Shown here in pieces: positions 1 through 15,100 of a DNA stretch of 64,000 nucleotides. The notes beneath the pieces were generated by a model. It was given only the letters and a program-made list of their open reading frames with translations. It ran no database searches and had not been told where the DNA came from. Numbering within the stretch: position 1 is the first letter of the stretch; each line of letters begins with the position of its first letter. A program made the translations under genes and the position numbers. Source of the stretch: Larus michahellis (taxonomy: Eukaryota; Chordata; Aves; Charadriiformes; Laridae); the NCBI RefSeq assembly GCF_964199755.1, contig NC_133906.1:12090001-12154000 (forward strand), in the 5' to 3' direction.

Positions 1-112
1 TAAGGGCTTCTTGCACATCATGAGGTTTAGACCCTGCACCAGGCTTCATAGATGTCTTCAAGTTTGAAGAACTGTAAACCATTTTTGAGTGGCTTGTAGA
101 TGTAGGGAATGT
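1..112 (-). CDS. RBM27: RBM27 coding exon 14 (cut by window edge)
   Basis: TTTCAG acceptor at 113-118, then TFPTSTSHSKMVYSSSNLKT and GSKPHDVQEAL running off the edge in phase with the preceding exon. The longer minus-strand frame over this spot is in another register and is not the protein. Confidence 0.9.
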
Positions 113-3100
113 CTGAAATAGCAAACACACACACAGAAAAATATCTAACAGCTGAAAACAAACGTGATATACCATCAATGAATTTTAGAGGAATGCATTC
201 AGTGAAACGTGAACACAGACTTCCAGATTTGTGCAATGAAACAAAAAGATCAAGGCAATTAAACCACACACATAAAGGCATTGGTCTAACAGTCAACTTG
301 ATTGGAAGCAATCAGCTCAAATACTTGTTAAAAGGATTTCTGCAAAAGATGCTTTCTTTCCTTCTTCATCCAAAATTCCCTCTGTATCTTTATATCCACT
401 AGAAAGATCACTGAAGTTGATCTTCTGCATCTGCATTACATTCACCTTTGCAGTAATAGTCTAACATCACACTTTCTGATCAAATAAGGCAGCAACAGTC
501 ACCTGCACACTGCCTTTCTGCAAAGAAGGACTTCTCTGTGGCCAACAGCACACGCTGCACTATGATATCAGTGCGAATTAAACTGTATCAGCTTGAACTC
601 TATGCAGAGGTATTCTATAAGCATCTAGCACTACTGTGAAAGCATAGCATAAGCTCAAAAATCACCGGGAAAGCAATTAGATTTGCCAACAAAAAGCTGA
701 CATCACATATAGGCTGTCAAATTTGTTTACTATGAAGCACTGCCAAAAATATTTTATGCTACTTAAAATACTGATACTTTGTTTCTGAAGTCATTGTCCT
801 TATTTTACATAAACAGCAAATGAAACTAGGAAGAAGTGACTGACCATGGTTACATGAAACATGAGTGATAAGGAACAAAAACCAAGCAGGCACAATGCGC
901 AAGTTCTACCTGCCAGCTCCTGCTCAGCTAATGGGGCAAAGCTTTAACTGAAAGCATGAAGATGGTCAGCCTTCATCAACGTACCTGGGAATCCTCTACC
1001 ACAGCTCCAGACTGGTTTATGTCAGGCTGGTTTACACCCGCTGCTCCAAGGCGACGTTTCACTGGGACTTTATTAAGGACATAGGCACCAGATGCCGGTG
1101 GTTTATTCATCACCTGTGCATCAACAGATATTAAAATAATGAATGATTATATACTTTGCTTTTTTAAAGTAGCAGTCATTTAGGAATGCTGATAATCTTC
1201 ATGGCTCAATCCCTAATTTATGACAGCACCATACCTTTGACAGGTTGCTGTGCATCGTTACAGCCGGAGCTGCGGTCAGGGCTTGCTGCTGCAGGTGGAG
1301 TTGGTGATGCAGAGCCTGTGGGGGGGTCTGCTGCTGTTGCTGCTGCAGCAGCGGGGACTGCTGCTCGCTCTCCCTGTGCCACAGCACCCTTATAAACCTA
1401 TTGTTCAGAACTGCCTCTGTGCTGGAAATTGCCTTCCTAGCCTCGTCGTTAGTCAGGTACTGAATTAGAGCAGCTTCAGGGTCATTCTGGAAAGCAACCT
1501 AAATAAAAGTTTATTAGAAAGCATTACTTTTCAAGGAAGAAAACATCTCAATCAGTAGTAAACCAATCTACAAATAACCCTCATTAGTGAGTGGGACATC
1601 CCATGATATTAGCATCTCAAAATAAAGGTAAAACATTCTATGTAATTAAATGCAAGTACCTTTTGGCAAGTATTACACATACTTACAGCAAAGCCTATAT
1701 ACAGTAAAGCAAAATAAAAGAAAAGTAAAAAGAAAGACTCTTTCACCAGATAGCATCATATATTCAGAGCACTGTGAATTGCCCTTGGGGTATTACTGAA
1801 GAGACGCTAGTGCTGACTCCAAAGCTCCTGAAAGACGACTGCTGTCTTCGGATGTACAATGGAAAGGTTAGCCACATTCCCAAAGAAGCATTTTTAACAC
1901 TCTTGAGCAAGGCTATTTTTCTCTAAAAATTAATGAGATAGCATGTTTTAAATGCCTTAATTCATTATCAAGGTGCAGAATAAAATTATCAACTCAAAAA
2001 ATACAGAGGCTTCCCAGGTAATCTGTCTTTTATTTAGACGTCTAACCGAGGACTTAAGAGGCACCTGTTTTGTCTATAAAAATAAATGGAAATTAAATGC
2101 TATTTTAATCATGTAACCACCTGTGTCTTGCTTATGTAGTGCTTTTCCCCTTCTTACAGTGCAAGGAATGCCACTGAACTGGAGCCAGTTCTAGGATGCA
2201 AAGTGGTAATAAACCAATGCATATAAAGACTCTCCTGTAGCACCTTTATCACAATCCTGGCTATCAAATACTATAGGACTATCGTATAAGACAGAAATCG
2301 TTAGAAGATCTCTTTCAAAAATTGTACACAAGTTGCTCAAAAACCTGAGTTAGTTTGGACAGTTAAACCTTCAAGCCTTTCAAATTTAATAAGACCTCAT
2401 GAAGGCAGAAGCCAACAAACTCTTACAAAATTAAGATAATAATACAATTGAGTGGGTGAAGAAAAGGTTTCTTTGAATTTGATTACCTACTCTCCTGCTT
2501 AACCTCCATTAAGATTTCTCAAGGAATGTAGTTCAGCTGCAACATTCAAGGCGGCGTCAAGGAAAATAGAATACCCATATATAGGCATAAAACTGAACTT
2601 TGTTTTTTACCTGAATGTTTACAATCGTTCCAAATTTGCTGAAATGTTCATTAAGTTGTGTAATATTGTTCAATTCTGACGGAATTTTTCGAACTTCTAA
2701 TTTTGTATTAGTATATTGATTCTTTTTCAAAAATCCTGGCTTACTCTGGTTGTTATTTGCTTGCCTAGAGAAAATGACAGCAAGACAGTAATTTAGATAG
2801 CCACGCGTATACAGCAGCAAACGTTAATGCACATTTAACTTTTGCATTTCTCATGAAAAGTATCCACTCTAGACACTAACAAAAAGGAGCTCCTCCCACC
2901 ACCAAAGATTTAGTCTCCATTAGAGGGGACCAGTGAATAGCTATATTCACAGCACCAACAGCAATAAAGCACACTCCAATTCACCAACTGCAGCTGTTAA
3001 TTCTTACTTTCCCAGCCACGGTTTCTTTAACGGTGGACATTCCATGCTACTTGGAGATCTCTTCCTGCTGTCCGGTTCAAGGACAACCCTAGTTACATTG

Positions 3101-6100
3101 CTGTTATTTGCAATGGGAATGGGAGGTTCAGTCTGGATGATAATATTGGCAGCTGGAGGAACAGAAAGAGGCCTGCGTTATTTACCATAGATCAACGGAA
3201 ACATCAGAAAAGCTTTCACTTAAACGGCAAAATAGGATTGAGTTTAAAACCATAAAAATTAGGAAGACTTTATCAAGTTGGTCAGTTTTGTTTATGAAGT
3301 TATTTCAAAGGTCATTTGCTAGCCTAACTAAACAATTTGAGGAAGACAAACATTTAGTCCAGCCAGCAGGGATAAGATTTTGACCTTTAAGATTGGTATT
3401 AGCTTGAAGAAACAAAGCTAAAACTTCATCTTTCAGGTACTGAAAATTCAGATTCTGCAGGGAAAAAAAAATAATAAAATATTGAGGAGGAAAGGAAAGA
3501 AGGGTAGGTTCCCAGACTCAGGTTAGAGTTCTGCAATGTGGCATGGGCTGACTAAATAACCAGCTTTCCCTGTATTAACCCTTGACAGTGAAAAAGCAAC
3601 CAAGAACCCATTCCTCCCACTTCCGTCCCCTTGTCATCGCTCCATCCCGTTTTCAGTAACAAACTGTTAATTAAGCACAACTATGGCATGAAATTATACT
3701 CTCAGAGACATTAGATTTAAGGTTTGAAGCAACTTCTACAAACACAAAGCTGAAGAACTAGATCACAATGTGCCAAGTTTCTTTTACAACCTTTTTAAGA
3801 TTATGCTATTGCTCTTCGTCTCCTGTGTATGCCAAATATTCAACTCCTAAAAAGAAGTCTGAGTTAAGTGAATTTTCTATGGCTTTTATATATGCCAGAG
3901 CTCTGCTGATTACACTGGTGAGAACAAAGACTGGGCATTTTCAGGCATACAGTTTCAGTCTTACTTTGGAGGATGGTTTTAGAGTAAGCCTTTCACACTC
4001 CTGACAAAGACAGTAAAACAAGTGGTCTGAAGCACCGCTGCTGAACACTCACCCACGCCTTACAATGGAATGGGTTCTTAGAGAGAATCTGAGGGCCAGC
4101 AATAAAGCCCCAGCCCTGCCTTTATGATGTTCATTAAGATGAAAACAGCAACAGCAATTTCTGCAATAATATTTAAGCATATTCTTTACAGGATGAGTCA
4201 CTGGAAGGAAATATTAAAAAAAAAAATATCTTTCTTACTACTGAATAAGAAACAGTGAAGCGTAACAGTAAATACTGAAATTTAACAACTTTTCTTTTAA
4301 AGATCAGGGTGGGGAAAGCAGGAGGGAAAAAGAAAGGTATGCTAACAGAACAAAAATTTCTTAGAGAGAGCCACGCCTTGTTCTCTCCCCTAAAAGAGAT
4401 TTTGTACGTGTTAACACTAAGAGTGGTACAACCACATTCATCCAGTTACAGATTCAGAGTTACTTAAATGCAGACTGGGATTTCCATGGGCTAGGAGAAT
4501 TAGAATGCCACCTGCAATGTTCGTTTTAGAGAGAACAACCAGCTGACACTCAGAGCACCAAGTACAGAACCATGCCATGATAGTTCCCCTCTTCACTACC
4601 ACCACAACAGTGGAGGAAAGTACTGGAGATTGTCACCTCTGTGCCCCAGGGCCTAATCACGCCCTGGGCAAACCAAAAGCAGTCTTCAGACTACACTGCT
4701 CAAAGCCAGCGTTCTGAACCACTGTTCTTCTAGAAGCACCCAGCACCTGAAAAGTGCCTTCACAGGCTAAAGAGGAATAAAACCCCACCAATCAACCAAA
4801 AAACACTAGTAACATTCCAAAGCAAGTGGTTATTTTTAATCAACAAGGCTGCTGTGACTTTTATATGGTCATATTAGCAGTTTAAAAAAGGTAGAGATGT
4901 CCCAAAATTGCTCTGAAATACTAGATCAGTGAGAAAGACTACTGCGTTCAGCCTGAAAAAGGGGAAAATAAGTGTTGACGATCTTGGACCATAATAGCAA
5001 CAGCAATGACTAGAAACCCTTCCTACCTCTTGGATTTGTATCCATCTCCCCAGATGTTAGGCCAATTAGATTTGGACGCTGCGTTTGTGCTCTTGTAAAG
5101 AACTGTCGATACTGAGATCTACCAGCACTGGTAATACTAGGAGCTTCGGGGTTATAGCCATCTGGCTCATATGTATCTATAAAAAAAGGAGAGAAATGAA
5201 AGAATTTTTCAAATGAGTTTAAGACTCAGGTTTAATTTTCCTTTAAGGAAATGCATGGATGTCCAAGAATCAGAAGTTGTTTTGGATGAAGAGAAGAGAA
5301 AAGTGGTCATACAGCAAATGTGTGTAACCATTTAAAACCCTCAACTGAACTTTACGCCCAAGTCTATTTGGGCATATTTTTTTAATTTGATTGTTACTGT
5401 TTGTCCAAAGCGTGTAAGTCACAGTAATTGAGTATTGCTGATGAGCTGCCTGAAAAAGGAATGAGGTGTCTGTATGACAACCTTCACAATGTCTGACAGC
5501 GTTTCAAGGGGAGCAACAAAAGATGTAGTTTGAGCGTTTGTTCTGTAGGGCCTAAGATGCAAAGAGTTTTCAGTCTTTGCTGCCCAACTGTCTAGTTTAC
5601 TTCAGAAAAGGATTTTTCTGGAAGAATGTACTTAAATGATTCTGATCAAAGAAAGCTGAGAAATCAGGTAATTTGACCAATACTTACCTATTAAATTCTC
5701 TTCGATTTATGTAAGAGTGAGATCAGCTGCATACCTCCAGTAAGGTACTAATGATTATTTTCATTAAAAGCGGTGACCATAAGAACACAAGATGACAGAA
5801 TTGCCTCATATTGTTCCTCCACCCCAAGGCCCAAATCAAGGATGATGCCTTTTTCCAACCATAAAGAGGAAAAACTATACAAGAACTAGAACGAATAAAG
5901 TCTATGAAAAGCCTCCACAGAACCACAGTACACCCTGGAACAGAAATGAATGCCTATACAAGGGGACTCAACAGATCTGATGCACTCTAAATGTCAGCTC
6001 CTCATTCCACAGCAACAATGAAGACTCTACAATCTAAAACAGATGCCCCAGAATTTCAAAACTGATGGTTTAGTTTAGTTTCTGACTCTGCCAAGAACCT

Positions 6101-9100
6101 CCATTAACCTCGCACGAGCTGAACCACCAGACCCTTCTCCAGGGTTTGGCACACAACTGATCGCAAAAGGGCAACCAGCAGTTGTTACCGTAACAGTCCA
6201 AGACCAGGACATGGGAACCTCCACAGATGTTCTGGGGAACAGATTTATGCAGTGCAACTGAAGTCAAGTGACGCCCTGCGAGCTAAGACAGACAGAATCG
6301 CCCGTTAGAAGAAGTTCTGAAGCTGAAAGAATCGGATGGTAACATCTAAATGCCTGACCGCATTTGGAGATAAGTGAACAGATTATCTAACAAGATATTT
6401 GAGTGACTGAAGTTCTGAAAAGCATGGAATTCAAAGGAAACTACATGGATCATGAACTAGAGCCCTCCTTTGAATAAAATTCAGAATATTTATGTAAAAA
6501 AACCCGGACAGGAACATTATAAGACACTGAGATTTAATTATTTTATTTTGCTCATGTAAAACATGCAAATGCCATTACTCGTTTCGTTATCAATGAAATA
6601 CGAGCTTTGTTGGATTTAAATAGAGCAATCTAGGGCTCTCCAGGTATTTTGCTATTTCCCCTCACAAAAATCCACTTTTTAAAAATTTGAGGTCTGTTTT
6701 TTAACTTTGAAAGCTAGAACTAAGTTGATTCTGGAAAAAAAAAAAAAAGAGAGAAAGAAAGTACTAATGTATATGAAGACTGTAGAGACTATTGCGATAC
6801 ACAGATTGAAAATAAATAAATAAAATCTCTCTCATCTGTACTAGCCAAAACCGGATAGGAATGAAGACCGAGTTAAACACTAATTACAGGTTTGCAGACC
6901 CATCTTTGCCTACTGATGTTCTGCTAAACAGCTTGAAGATGAAAGGATCCCTCTCTTATGCAACAATCTTATTGCTTTGAGTACATGAAACCCAGAGTAA
7001 GCTCCCCATGACTGATCTTTCCTCAGACGGTGACAGAACACTATTGTGATTTCACACAGCAACAGCAGACGATGCACTGACCACAGGGAAAGCCATCAGA
7101 CTTCTTTTTAGATTTGTATGTACTGGAGGAAGACGGGTAATAATTTCTAATCACACATCAACAGAGGAATTTTAGAATTTGTATCTCAAGCAGATTTTAA
7201 AAAAAGGAATTTGCTTACGTTCGGATACTGTGTACAGTAGGTTCTGGGGTAAAGGAGGAGGTAGTCTTGCTCCTACGGGTGCAAGACTGGGCACTGCACT
7301 TGTCCCAGGCTGGTCACGATTATTTATCAAACTTGACTGTGTTAAAGGTGGTCCTACAATGACACCATAGAATAGATCACTAAAACTTGTAACTCCACAG
7401 ATAAAACGTGCAAACAATTCAATTTCATTTGTTTATGCCTTGCTTTGAGCAAGGCCAGTTTTGTAAATATTTACAATCCCACTACAGTAAAAGTAAATGG
7501 AGAAGCCCCACTCAGGTAAGTTACTCTGATTCCAACACCTCTTCTCTTTGCCAGAAAGGACAAAGCTTTAAGCACAACACAAAACAAAACATGTCTTTTC
7601 TTTTCTTCCCCAGCAGTTTATTATTGTCAGAGCTTGCATTACCTACAGCAGCTCCTCCCTCAGCTCTGCCATGGAGAATCAAGGCTTGCTCAGAGCAAGA
7701 GATCATAATAAACCACACTTAGATTACAGTTCTAAAACAAGAACTACAGGGCAAAAGGCATTCACAGACAAGGAATTTGTCTAGCTATTTTTGCTTTGTT
7801 TGCAAACAAAGTGTATATGGATACGATACATACATTCCTACTTACCAGATGGCCAAAAAAGAACCATGAGTTTCACTACACAACCTATCAAGGCACAACT
7901 ACAGATTGCTCTTCGTTCACTCCATAGCAAGCTAATTCTACTCACTAAAAGGCTCGTGCAAAGTTTAAGGGTTAATCCTGTATAAAATGACTTCTCATCC
8001 CATGGCTGCTGCAATTTGATACAATTATCGCAGCATGTACTGTGTTACTGGAATAGAGAGTACTGAAACAGAGTAACCACACAGCTAATATTCTACTGCT
8101 TCACAGAATTGACACGATAAAATGCAGTAAGATAACATAAGCGGCTAAACAGTCTCGGAGACCACTGTTCAGCTAAAATACATCTTAGATGTATCAATTA
8201 TCTGCCACTAAAAAGCAATACATAATATAGCACAAACACAGAAAAAAAAAAAGCTAGTAATGCAATTGTCAGTGATCAATCCAAACAACACCAGGGTTAT
8301 GAGATAATCTGGAAGACACCTGCTTCCCTGCCCAATTCATCTAATTCAATCTGGAGTGCTTGCAACATTCTATTTTACAAGCTGATTTTTCAGAATTATT
8401 TTGGCAATGTTCTGAATAGCACGTGGCTAGCAAAGGAACTTGAACTCATTACTTCAAATACACATAGATCTTCCAGAAAAAGCCGTCGTTTTAACTTGTT
8501 GACATAAAGAAATGCGGAACAATGTTTTTACTTACGTGGTACAGGAAGCACAACAGGAGGTGGTGCCTGTGGATGAGCTTGTGGAACTGGCAACCTCAAA
8601 TTCCGAGCTGGACCTGGCAAGGGGGGCAGAAGCATACCAGGAGGAGGCGGAATTCCCGGTGGTGGTGGAGGAAAAGGAATCATACTTGGCAAGGAAACTT
8701 CATCTACTACTAAAGGATCATTTCCATGATCAAACTGGCAAAGATCACCAAGTACACAAAATCCTCGCTCTGCAAAACAGGACAGTTAAACTTTTTAGAA
8801 AAAAAATAATTATTAGTTGTCAGCGATATGTAGCATCTCAGTTTTTGCTGGAATTTCTTACTAAAGAAAACATGCAATCACTGATCCAACATTACGTTAT
8901 CAGGTGAAGTTTCAAAATAATTCAAATTAGAATAATCTTCCATAAAAGCATACAAAAACATACACGCATCCATCATAAAAGCTGTGGAAATAAAAAGTCA
9001 AAGTACCACCTGTTTTACATTAAACATTTACACTGCAATCTTTATCACAACTGCCAGTGGCTGAAATATTTGCCGAGCGTAAACAGAATTGTGAACAAAC

Positions 9101-12100
9101 TCCCTATGTTCTTATCCAGCAACTGTCAGATTATAAGTAAACTGCTTCCAGTAAGACCAGTTAGTCCTCAGTAAAATATAGGTCACATATGCATCTTTTA
9201 CATACAAGGTATAATACACATGCTACTGCATTTTTGACTTGCTGCCTACATTTAGTGAATACCTACAAAAAGGTGACAGAATAATTGAAACAAAGTATAA
9301 AACTGAAAACTAAGAAACAGATAGTTTACCATCGTAATCTCGACATCTTCTTTTAGGAGGAGGGTTTCTGCCAAATGAACTGGGATTGCTGTGATTGTTA
9401 TAGTAATTTGACCAGCTCTCCGTTGTGCTTTCAAGATGGTGCGCAGGTGCAATTACAGTAACAGCACTGGGAATAGACTGGGCAGAGGAATACTGTTCAG
9501 TAGATTTACCAGGAGACACAGAAACTGGATTATATGAGCCTTCAACATCATTTCTTTCACTCTTGAATTTTGATCTCTCTCGGTGCTCTGTTTAAAAAGA
9601 AAAAGAGTTAGGTAAAGTCTTCACACTTCGTTCTGTATATCAGAGCCTTGAAAAAAATATACACAACAGTATAAACATTTCCTTAAATACTCAGTGTTTG
9701 GCAGATTAAACTGTTCTTGAAGGAACTTAGTCTTACCAATGGAATAAGAACTAAATATAATACAAATAGGATTTTAACTTCAGAAATCTAAATGTTCTCT
9801 TTGCTCATTCCTCTATTCCTTATCCCATTCTGAATTACAGCTTTTTTTAAAAGTAGAAAGCGTGGGAGGGAAGGGGAGAAAGCCTGAAACAACAAACCTG
9901 CACCTGCCCTTAACTAACATGGTCTCAACATGCGTTGAAATCCATTGTAATCTGCGCCTCTTTATTTTCCCAACCGACTTGAATTAGCCCTAAAAGAACA
10001 ATGAACCACATGGTAACCACCTTCAATTACAAAGAAACCTTCTCTAAAAAATATACAGCAACAAAGTGAAAAAGAGGGTAACACTATTTTGCAAAAAGAC
10101 AGATCTTTGGGGAAAAAAAAAAAAAAATCAACAGCTTCTGTCAACACACACAGCACAAAAATATCAGCTACCGATATCCACCGGTATACACCTGTGGATA
10201 AATTAAGAGGTTAGCAAAGAAGAAAACAATCCTGTTAATTATTCTACTCTGAAGAACAGCACCTTAATTAATAATTTCAGGAACACAAAGTTCTCAAAAT
10301 TTGCTCAAACTGCTCAAGGGACATCTCCAGCCTCGGAGACTGTACAGTACGTAGGAGCCACCACAGGCCACTGACATGAGATGTTCTGGAGCAGCATCTC
10401 GGGTACTCACCAACACTTCTGGTTGCATCCCGGTCTTTGCTTCTACCCCTGCTGCGGCTACGACTTCGACTTAACCCTCTGCTTTTACTACGACTTTTAC
10501 TCCTGCCACGTCGCCAGCTAGATTTCTCTCTGTACAAGTCACTCCTGTCATAGTATCTGTCGTAGTCCCTCCATTTTCCATCATCTCTCTTTTTCTCTCT
10601 GGTTCTAGAAAAAAAAGAAAAAACTGTAGATCACATTTACGAAAAGAGAAACCAAATTAAAAAAACAAGCTTGCAACAAGACACTACTCATCCTTCCCAT
10701 CTCATTTGGACAGCAAAACATTCGAGTCAGAATTTCCCAAATTACATAGTAAAGTACAGAATCTCAAAGTTGACGCACTAATTGGTAGAAACCAGCAAGG
10801 GGAGGACTAAGAAGAATCGGAAAAGTGAAGAAGTTACATGACCGAAGCAGAACATATTTTAAAAGTGATGTTGACACTGTGTGATCAACTCCGTCAACCC
10901 CTGGAGAACCCTCCAACAGTGCTTTTAATTTATATAACCAGGGAAAGAATGGAACTGATGACATTCCTAGGTATTAACATTTGAAAGATACTGTCATTCT
11001 TTTGTAAGGGACCAACTTCTAGTGAAGGGCTCTCATGCACGTGACCAGCACACAGATAATACATTGCAGACAGAGAAAAGTAAGGAGGAAATCACTGTTT
11101 TTGTGAAAAATCACTACCTACGAGACACTTAAAGACTGACAGCAAATACAGAAGAATATATTAATATTTTGGCTCAAAACTAACCTTTGTTCACTGGAAT
11201 CTGCACGGCTTCTCTGTGGACTGGAATACTTCTTTTTCCTGCTATCCCGCTCTTCTTCAACTGACTCTTGAAAATTCTGTTTATGAGGCAACTACCAATT
11301 TTTTTTAGTGAAGAAAATAAGACCAAAATTTAGTTCAAGTTACAGCTAGCATCCCGTATAAAAATAATATTTAAGTATTACTTGCCCAGAACACTTAGGC
11401 ACTACATGTAATTGAGTGCTAGAGGTTGTTTCAAATCTTTCAGGGTTTTCTGCAGAGGAAATGCCCCAGAACAAAACTACTTTGATATTTTGTTTTTAAA
11501 CAGGATTCATAAAAGGCAAGTTCTCTATCTCGTTCATTAGAGTAATCAATTCTACTAATGAGGTATTTTCTGAATCTCTTAACTGGAACACAACTAAGGA
11601 GAGTTACTTCTCCAAGTAGATACGTCATTGGTTTACACTTTGAAACAAATGAGTTAAAGCAAAAAACTGTTCACATGGTTGAACTAGTCACATTTCTTGC
11701 TGGCCTCAACAAGGGCAGGTTTAGAAGTCTGACAGCTATAGATCTACTGTAAATCACTTTGAACCCCTTTCGTACCATTGCTGCCTTGGCTGCCATTTTA
11801 CACTGCTTAGAAGCTACTGTAAATTTTGGTGTCCAAAGATTACATGCAATAATCTTTAAAAGATCTTTTCCAATTAGAATAAAACAAAAAGGGACGCTTC
11901 CTGCATCCTTGTTTAGGATTATTTAGGGAGAATCGGTAGAAATACTCAAGACTTGGCTTGACAGGGCTCTGGATAGCTCAACCTAAGGCCCTCTGCTTTC
12001 AACACGAGTTGTACCACGTGATATTGGAGTCCCTTCCAACCTGGACTTCCCATGATTCTACACTGGTTTTGTTCTCCACTTGCAGGAATCACGTAATACA

Positions 12101-15100
12101 CTGAGCTGTATAACAAATCATCAAGGCCCTACTGATGTGGAAATAGCTACTTAGTGTCCTGATCCTGTAAAGTTGTCCCATAACGCTGTCCTAGATATCT
12201 TCTTTTACCTCACCCCTGCTCGCCCCGCCCCAAGCCCCCAGAACCTCCCCTTTCCCCCCCCCACCTCACAGCACTGGTTAAGTTAACTGAAGGTAGTCCT
12301 AAAACAATTTTTATAAATTATGACAAGTACTTTGAGAAATGACAGGAAAACAGTTAAAGAGGAAGTCTCGTACAGTTGCAAATTACGAACTTCCATCACC
12401 AAAGCTACTGCCATAAAGCGTCATAATTCTGGGTCTCATCCTCAGATAAAAAAAAAGGATACCAGAAAGGGGAGAAAAAACTAAATAGCAACTTTAATTT
12501 TCTGTCAAATAAGGATCTGCATTCTGAAATACGATATAATACAATTTTGTTTTGGTCGACTGACAGAGTTTGATCTGCAATTGTCCCCTTCATGCCCATC
12601 AGCCAGTTTTAACTCTGAGGACAGAACAACTAACTCCAGCCAGGTCTTTCCTTCACATTATTTTAGGCTCTCAGACAAAAGCACATATCTGAATACCCAT
12701 TTAGAGTACTTGTCAGAAAAAAGCGCTACCTATGGTCCATTTATAAAGACAGCAGCTTTTAACACTGCATGACATAAGCACCCTTGGAGTAAGAGAAAGG
12801 CCCTGACCTTACTTGCATCTTTCCTATACTAATTAAAACACATATTCAGTCTAAAGTATCTTTGCAAACTGTGATCAGAGAGTATACAGAAATAAAGAAC
12901 ATTTACTTCTATAGCATTTTTTCCCCAACTCTCTCCCAAAGCTGGTACATTAGGATGCTACAAGCACAGAGGAGTGGTCTCTTCCCTTGGAAAATCACCA
13001 ACTCAGAAGAAAAAAACATCCATCTTAGACAAGTGATAGCACAGGATTATACAATATATAAAGAAATTTAGACAACTATGGAAATATTGCCTTTTTTTTT
13101 TTTTCCCCTCGAAAACTCAATTGTTGTCAATTTTGTCAATGAAACTTAAAAACAAGATAAAAGAAAGAACTGTTGGCAAATGAATGCTACCTCACTTCTA
13201 AAAGTAATTATCCCTTAATATACAGGCGATTTTAAGTATTACAGAAAACATTTAAAATAATTTCTGTTCTCACAGAATACACAAAATTGGAAAGGGGAAA
13301 TTTGGGAACATTTTTCCTTCTTCCCCCTCTCTTAAGCCCTTCCACATCATTATCAGCTCGTATTGCCAGGGACGTCTGAATAGGATTTCCGAATGCTATT
13401 AATCTAGATCAAAGGTAGACTCTACAAAGGGAATGTAAAATGTTTTCTCTGAATGGTCATCTTGCATTTTTCTTCAAATGCACAGAGATTGCAAAAGTCA
13501 ATAGTCAAAATAAAGTGAATTTTTCTCTCACAAATGTACGGGACAGCTAATTTGAAAATTAGAGGCAGGCAGACACAAAAAACAGTTACCTCCTCCTTGA
13601 CGACTTCTTTTTCCTGACCTGCAGGCTTTGCTTCTACTTTAGTGGGTTCAAGAGAAGGAAGATAACTCTTTGTGTACAGACTTTCAAAAAGTTTATCTAC
13701 AAAACCCGAAGTTTCTGTGGATACAGAACACAAGAAAACACGGTTACATATTGATTTAAGAGCACTGTTAGATTTACCAGAGAAATCCCTGGGAAAAATC
13801 ATCCAGGTGGACTGCTCACAGCAGCATCTTAGATTAACGAATATCAGTTCCATTCAAGGAGCTGGAATTACATTTGTGGAACTTGAGATTGTTTATTTAG
13901 ATAAAGAAATTAATCAGGTATATCAGAGGCAGAAACAGAGACTTTCCCTTCAATCCCATTTACAACTTTGAAATGTCCTAAGGAGGCACGCATGATCGAA
14001 ACTTATGATCAAGGAATAATCCACAGTTATTCCATTAGCTGCAGTTAGCAGCCTCTTTATGGCAATTTTTATGAGAGTAAATCATTCAGAGAAGACTAAT
14101 CATCAGTTTAACATCAGATCACAAGAAAATGCACAATAACTTCCCCCATGAGTATCAGAATTTCAAGTGTTTAAAACTTTGAATTTGAACCAAATTGCTA
14201 TGAGACGCTCACAGAAGCCCAAAAGATTAATATGGACCAGGTTTTCAAAAGGTATCAAACATCTGTCGGAGAAACTTCTGGCAGCACAACTGATACTTTC
14301 AAATGAAATTGCTAACTTACTTCAGAGGACTTCCTCCCACCCATCATGAACAAGACCAAGCTACACAACTTCATCCTAAGATTTTTTTTTTTTTATTTTA
14401 ATCACAAGATCTTTATTCCTTCACACTCTGTAAGAAATATTCAATTCACGGACAACAAGTATTTTGAAGGCAACAATGATGCATCATCCTTCCTCCTCCC
14501 TGCAATGAAATGAAAGCCACCGAACGGATGAAGTGGCGGAGAGCACAGTACCTTTCTGCAGAAAGACATCCAGCTGATCAGCACAGAAAGCTTTCAGCTC
14601 TTTCTCTGGTTTGTCCTTCTTGACTAATGCCACAACATAGTTGGCTAAGGCTGAGGGGTCTGCGTCGCATCTATTGAGAGAAATAACCATTCTTGATTCT
14701 GCTCAATTGTGCCCAAACCCCCGTGTTGGATAGTCGCTGTCCCAGAAGAGCCATCGAAGGAAACCTGGCAACACACCAGGATGCTTTTCTGACACCAACA
14801 CAGCTGCACCGCAAGAACTGAGACAGCAAAGCGGTTTTTCAGTTACAGCACAATATTGCAGTTGCCTTATGCCCACCCCCCAACCTGACAGTGCTCCCAT
14901 GCTTTTGCTCCTTCCTGAGCTTTGCTTTGGAAGAAGCACCTTTCTTTTTTTTTTTATGGAAAGATCCAATTCTAGGGCAACTGAGCAGACGCCATCGTTT
15001 CCTAACTTTCTCTAAGCACAGCAACCACCACCAAGTATGATTCTACAGGAATAGCAGAGCAAGTACCAGGAAAGTCACAGCGCAATTATTGTAAAGTATC

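Noticed and set aside
27-311. 94-codon minus-strand frame at the left edge
   Set aside because: It crosses a splice acceptor and is in a different register from RBM27. The true exon is 1-112 in another frame.
6070-6267. Two overlapping minus-strand frames in an RBM27 intron, considered as the missing cassette exon
   Set aside because: No residue similarity to the expected segment in any frame.
13422-13853. 143-codon minus-strand frame
   Set aside because: It contains the real RBM27 exon 13590-13714 extended through both flanking introns.
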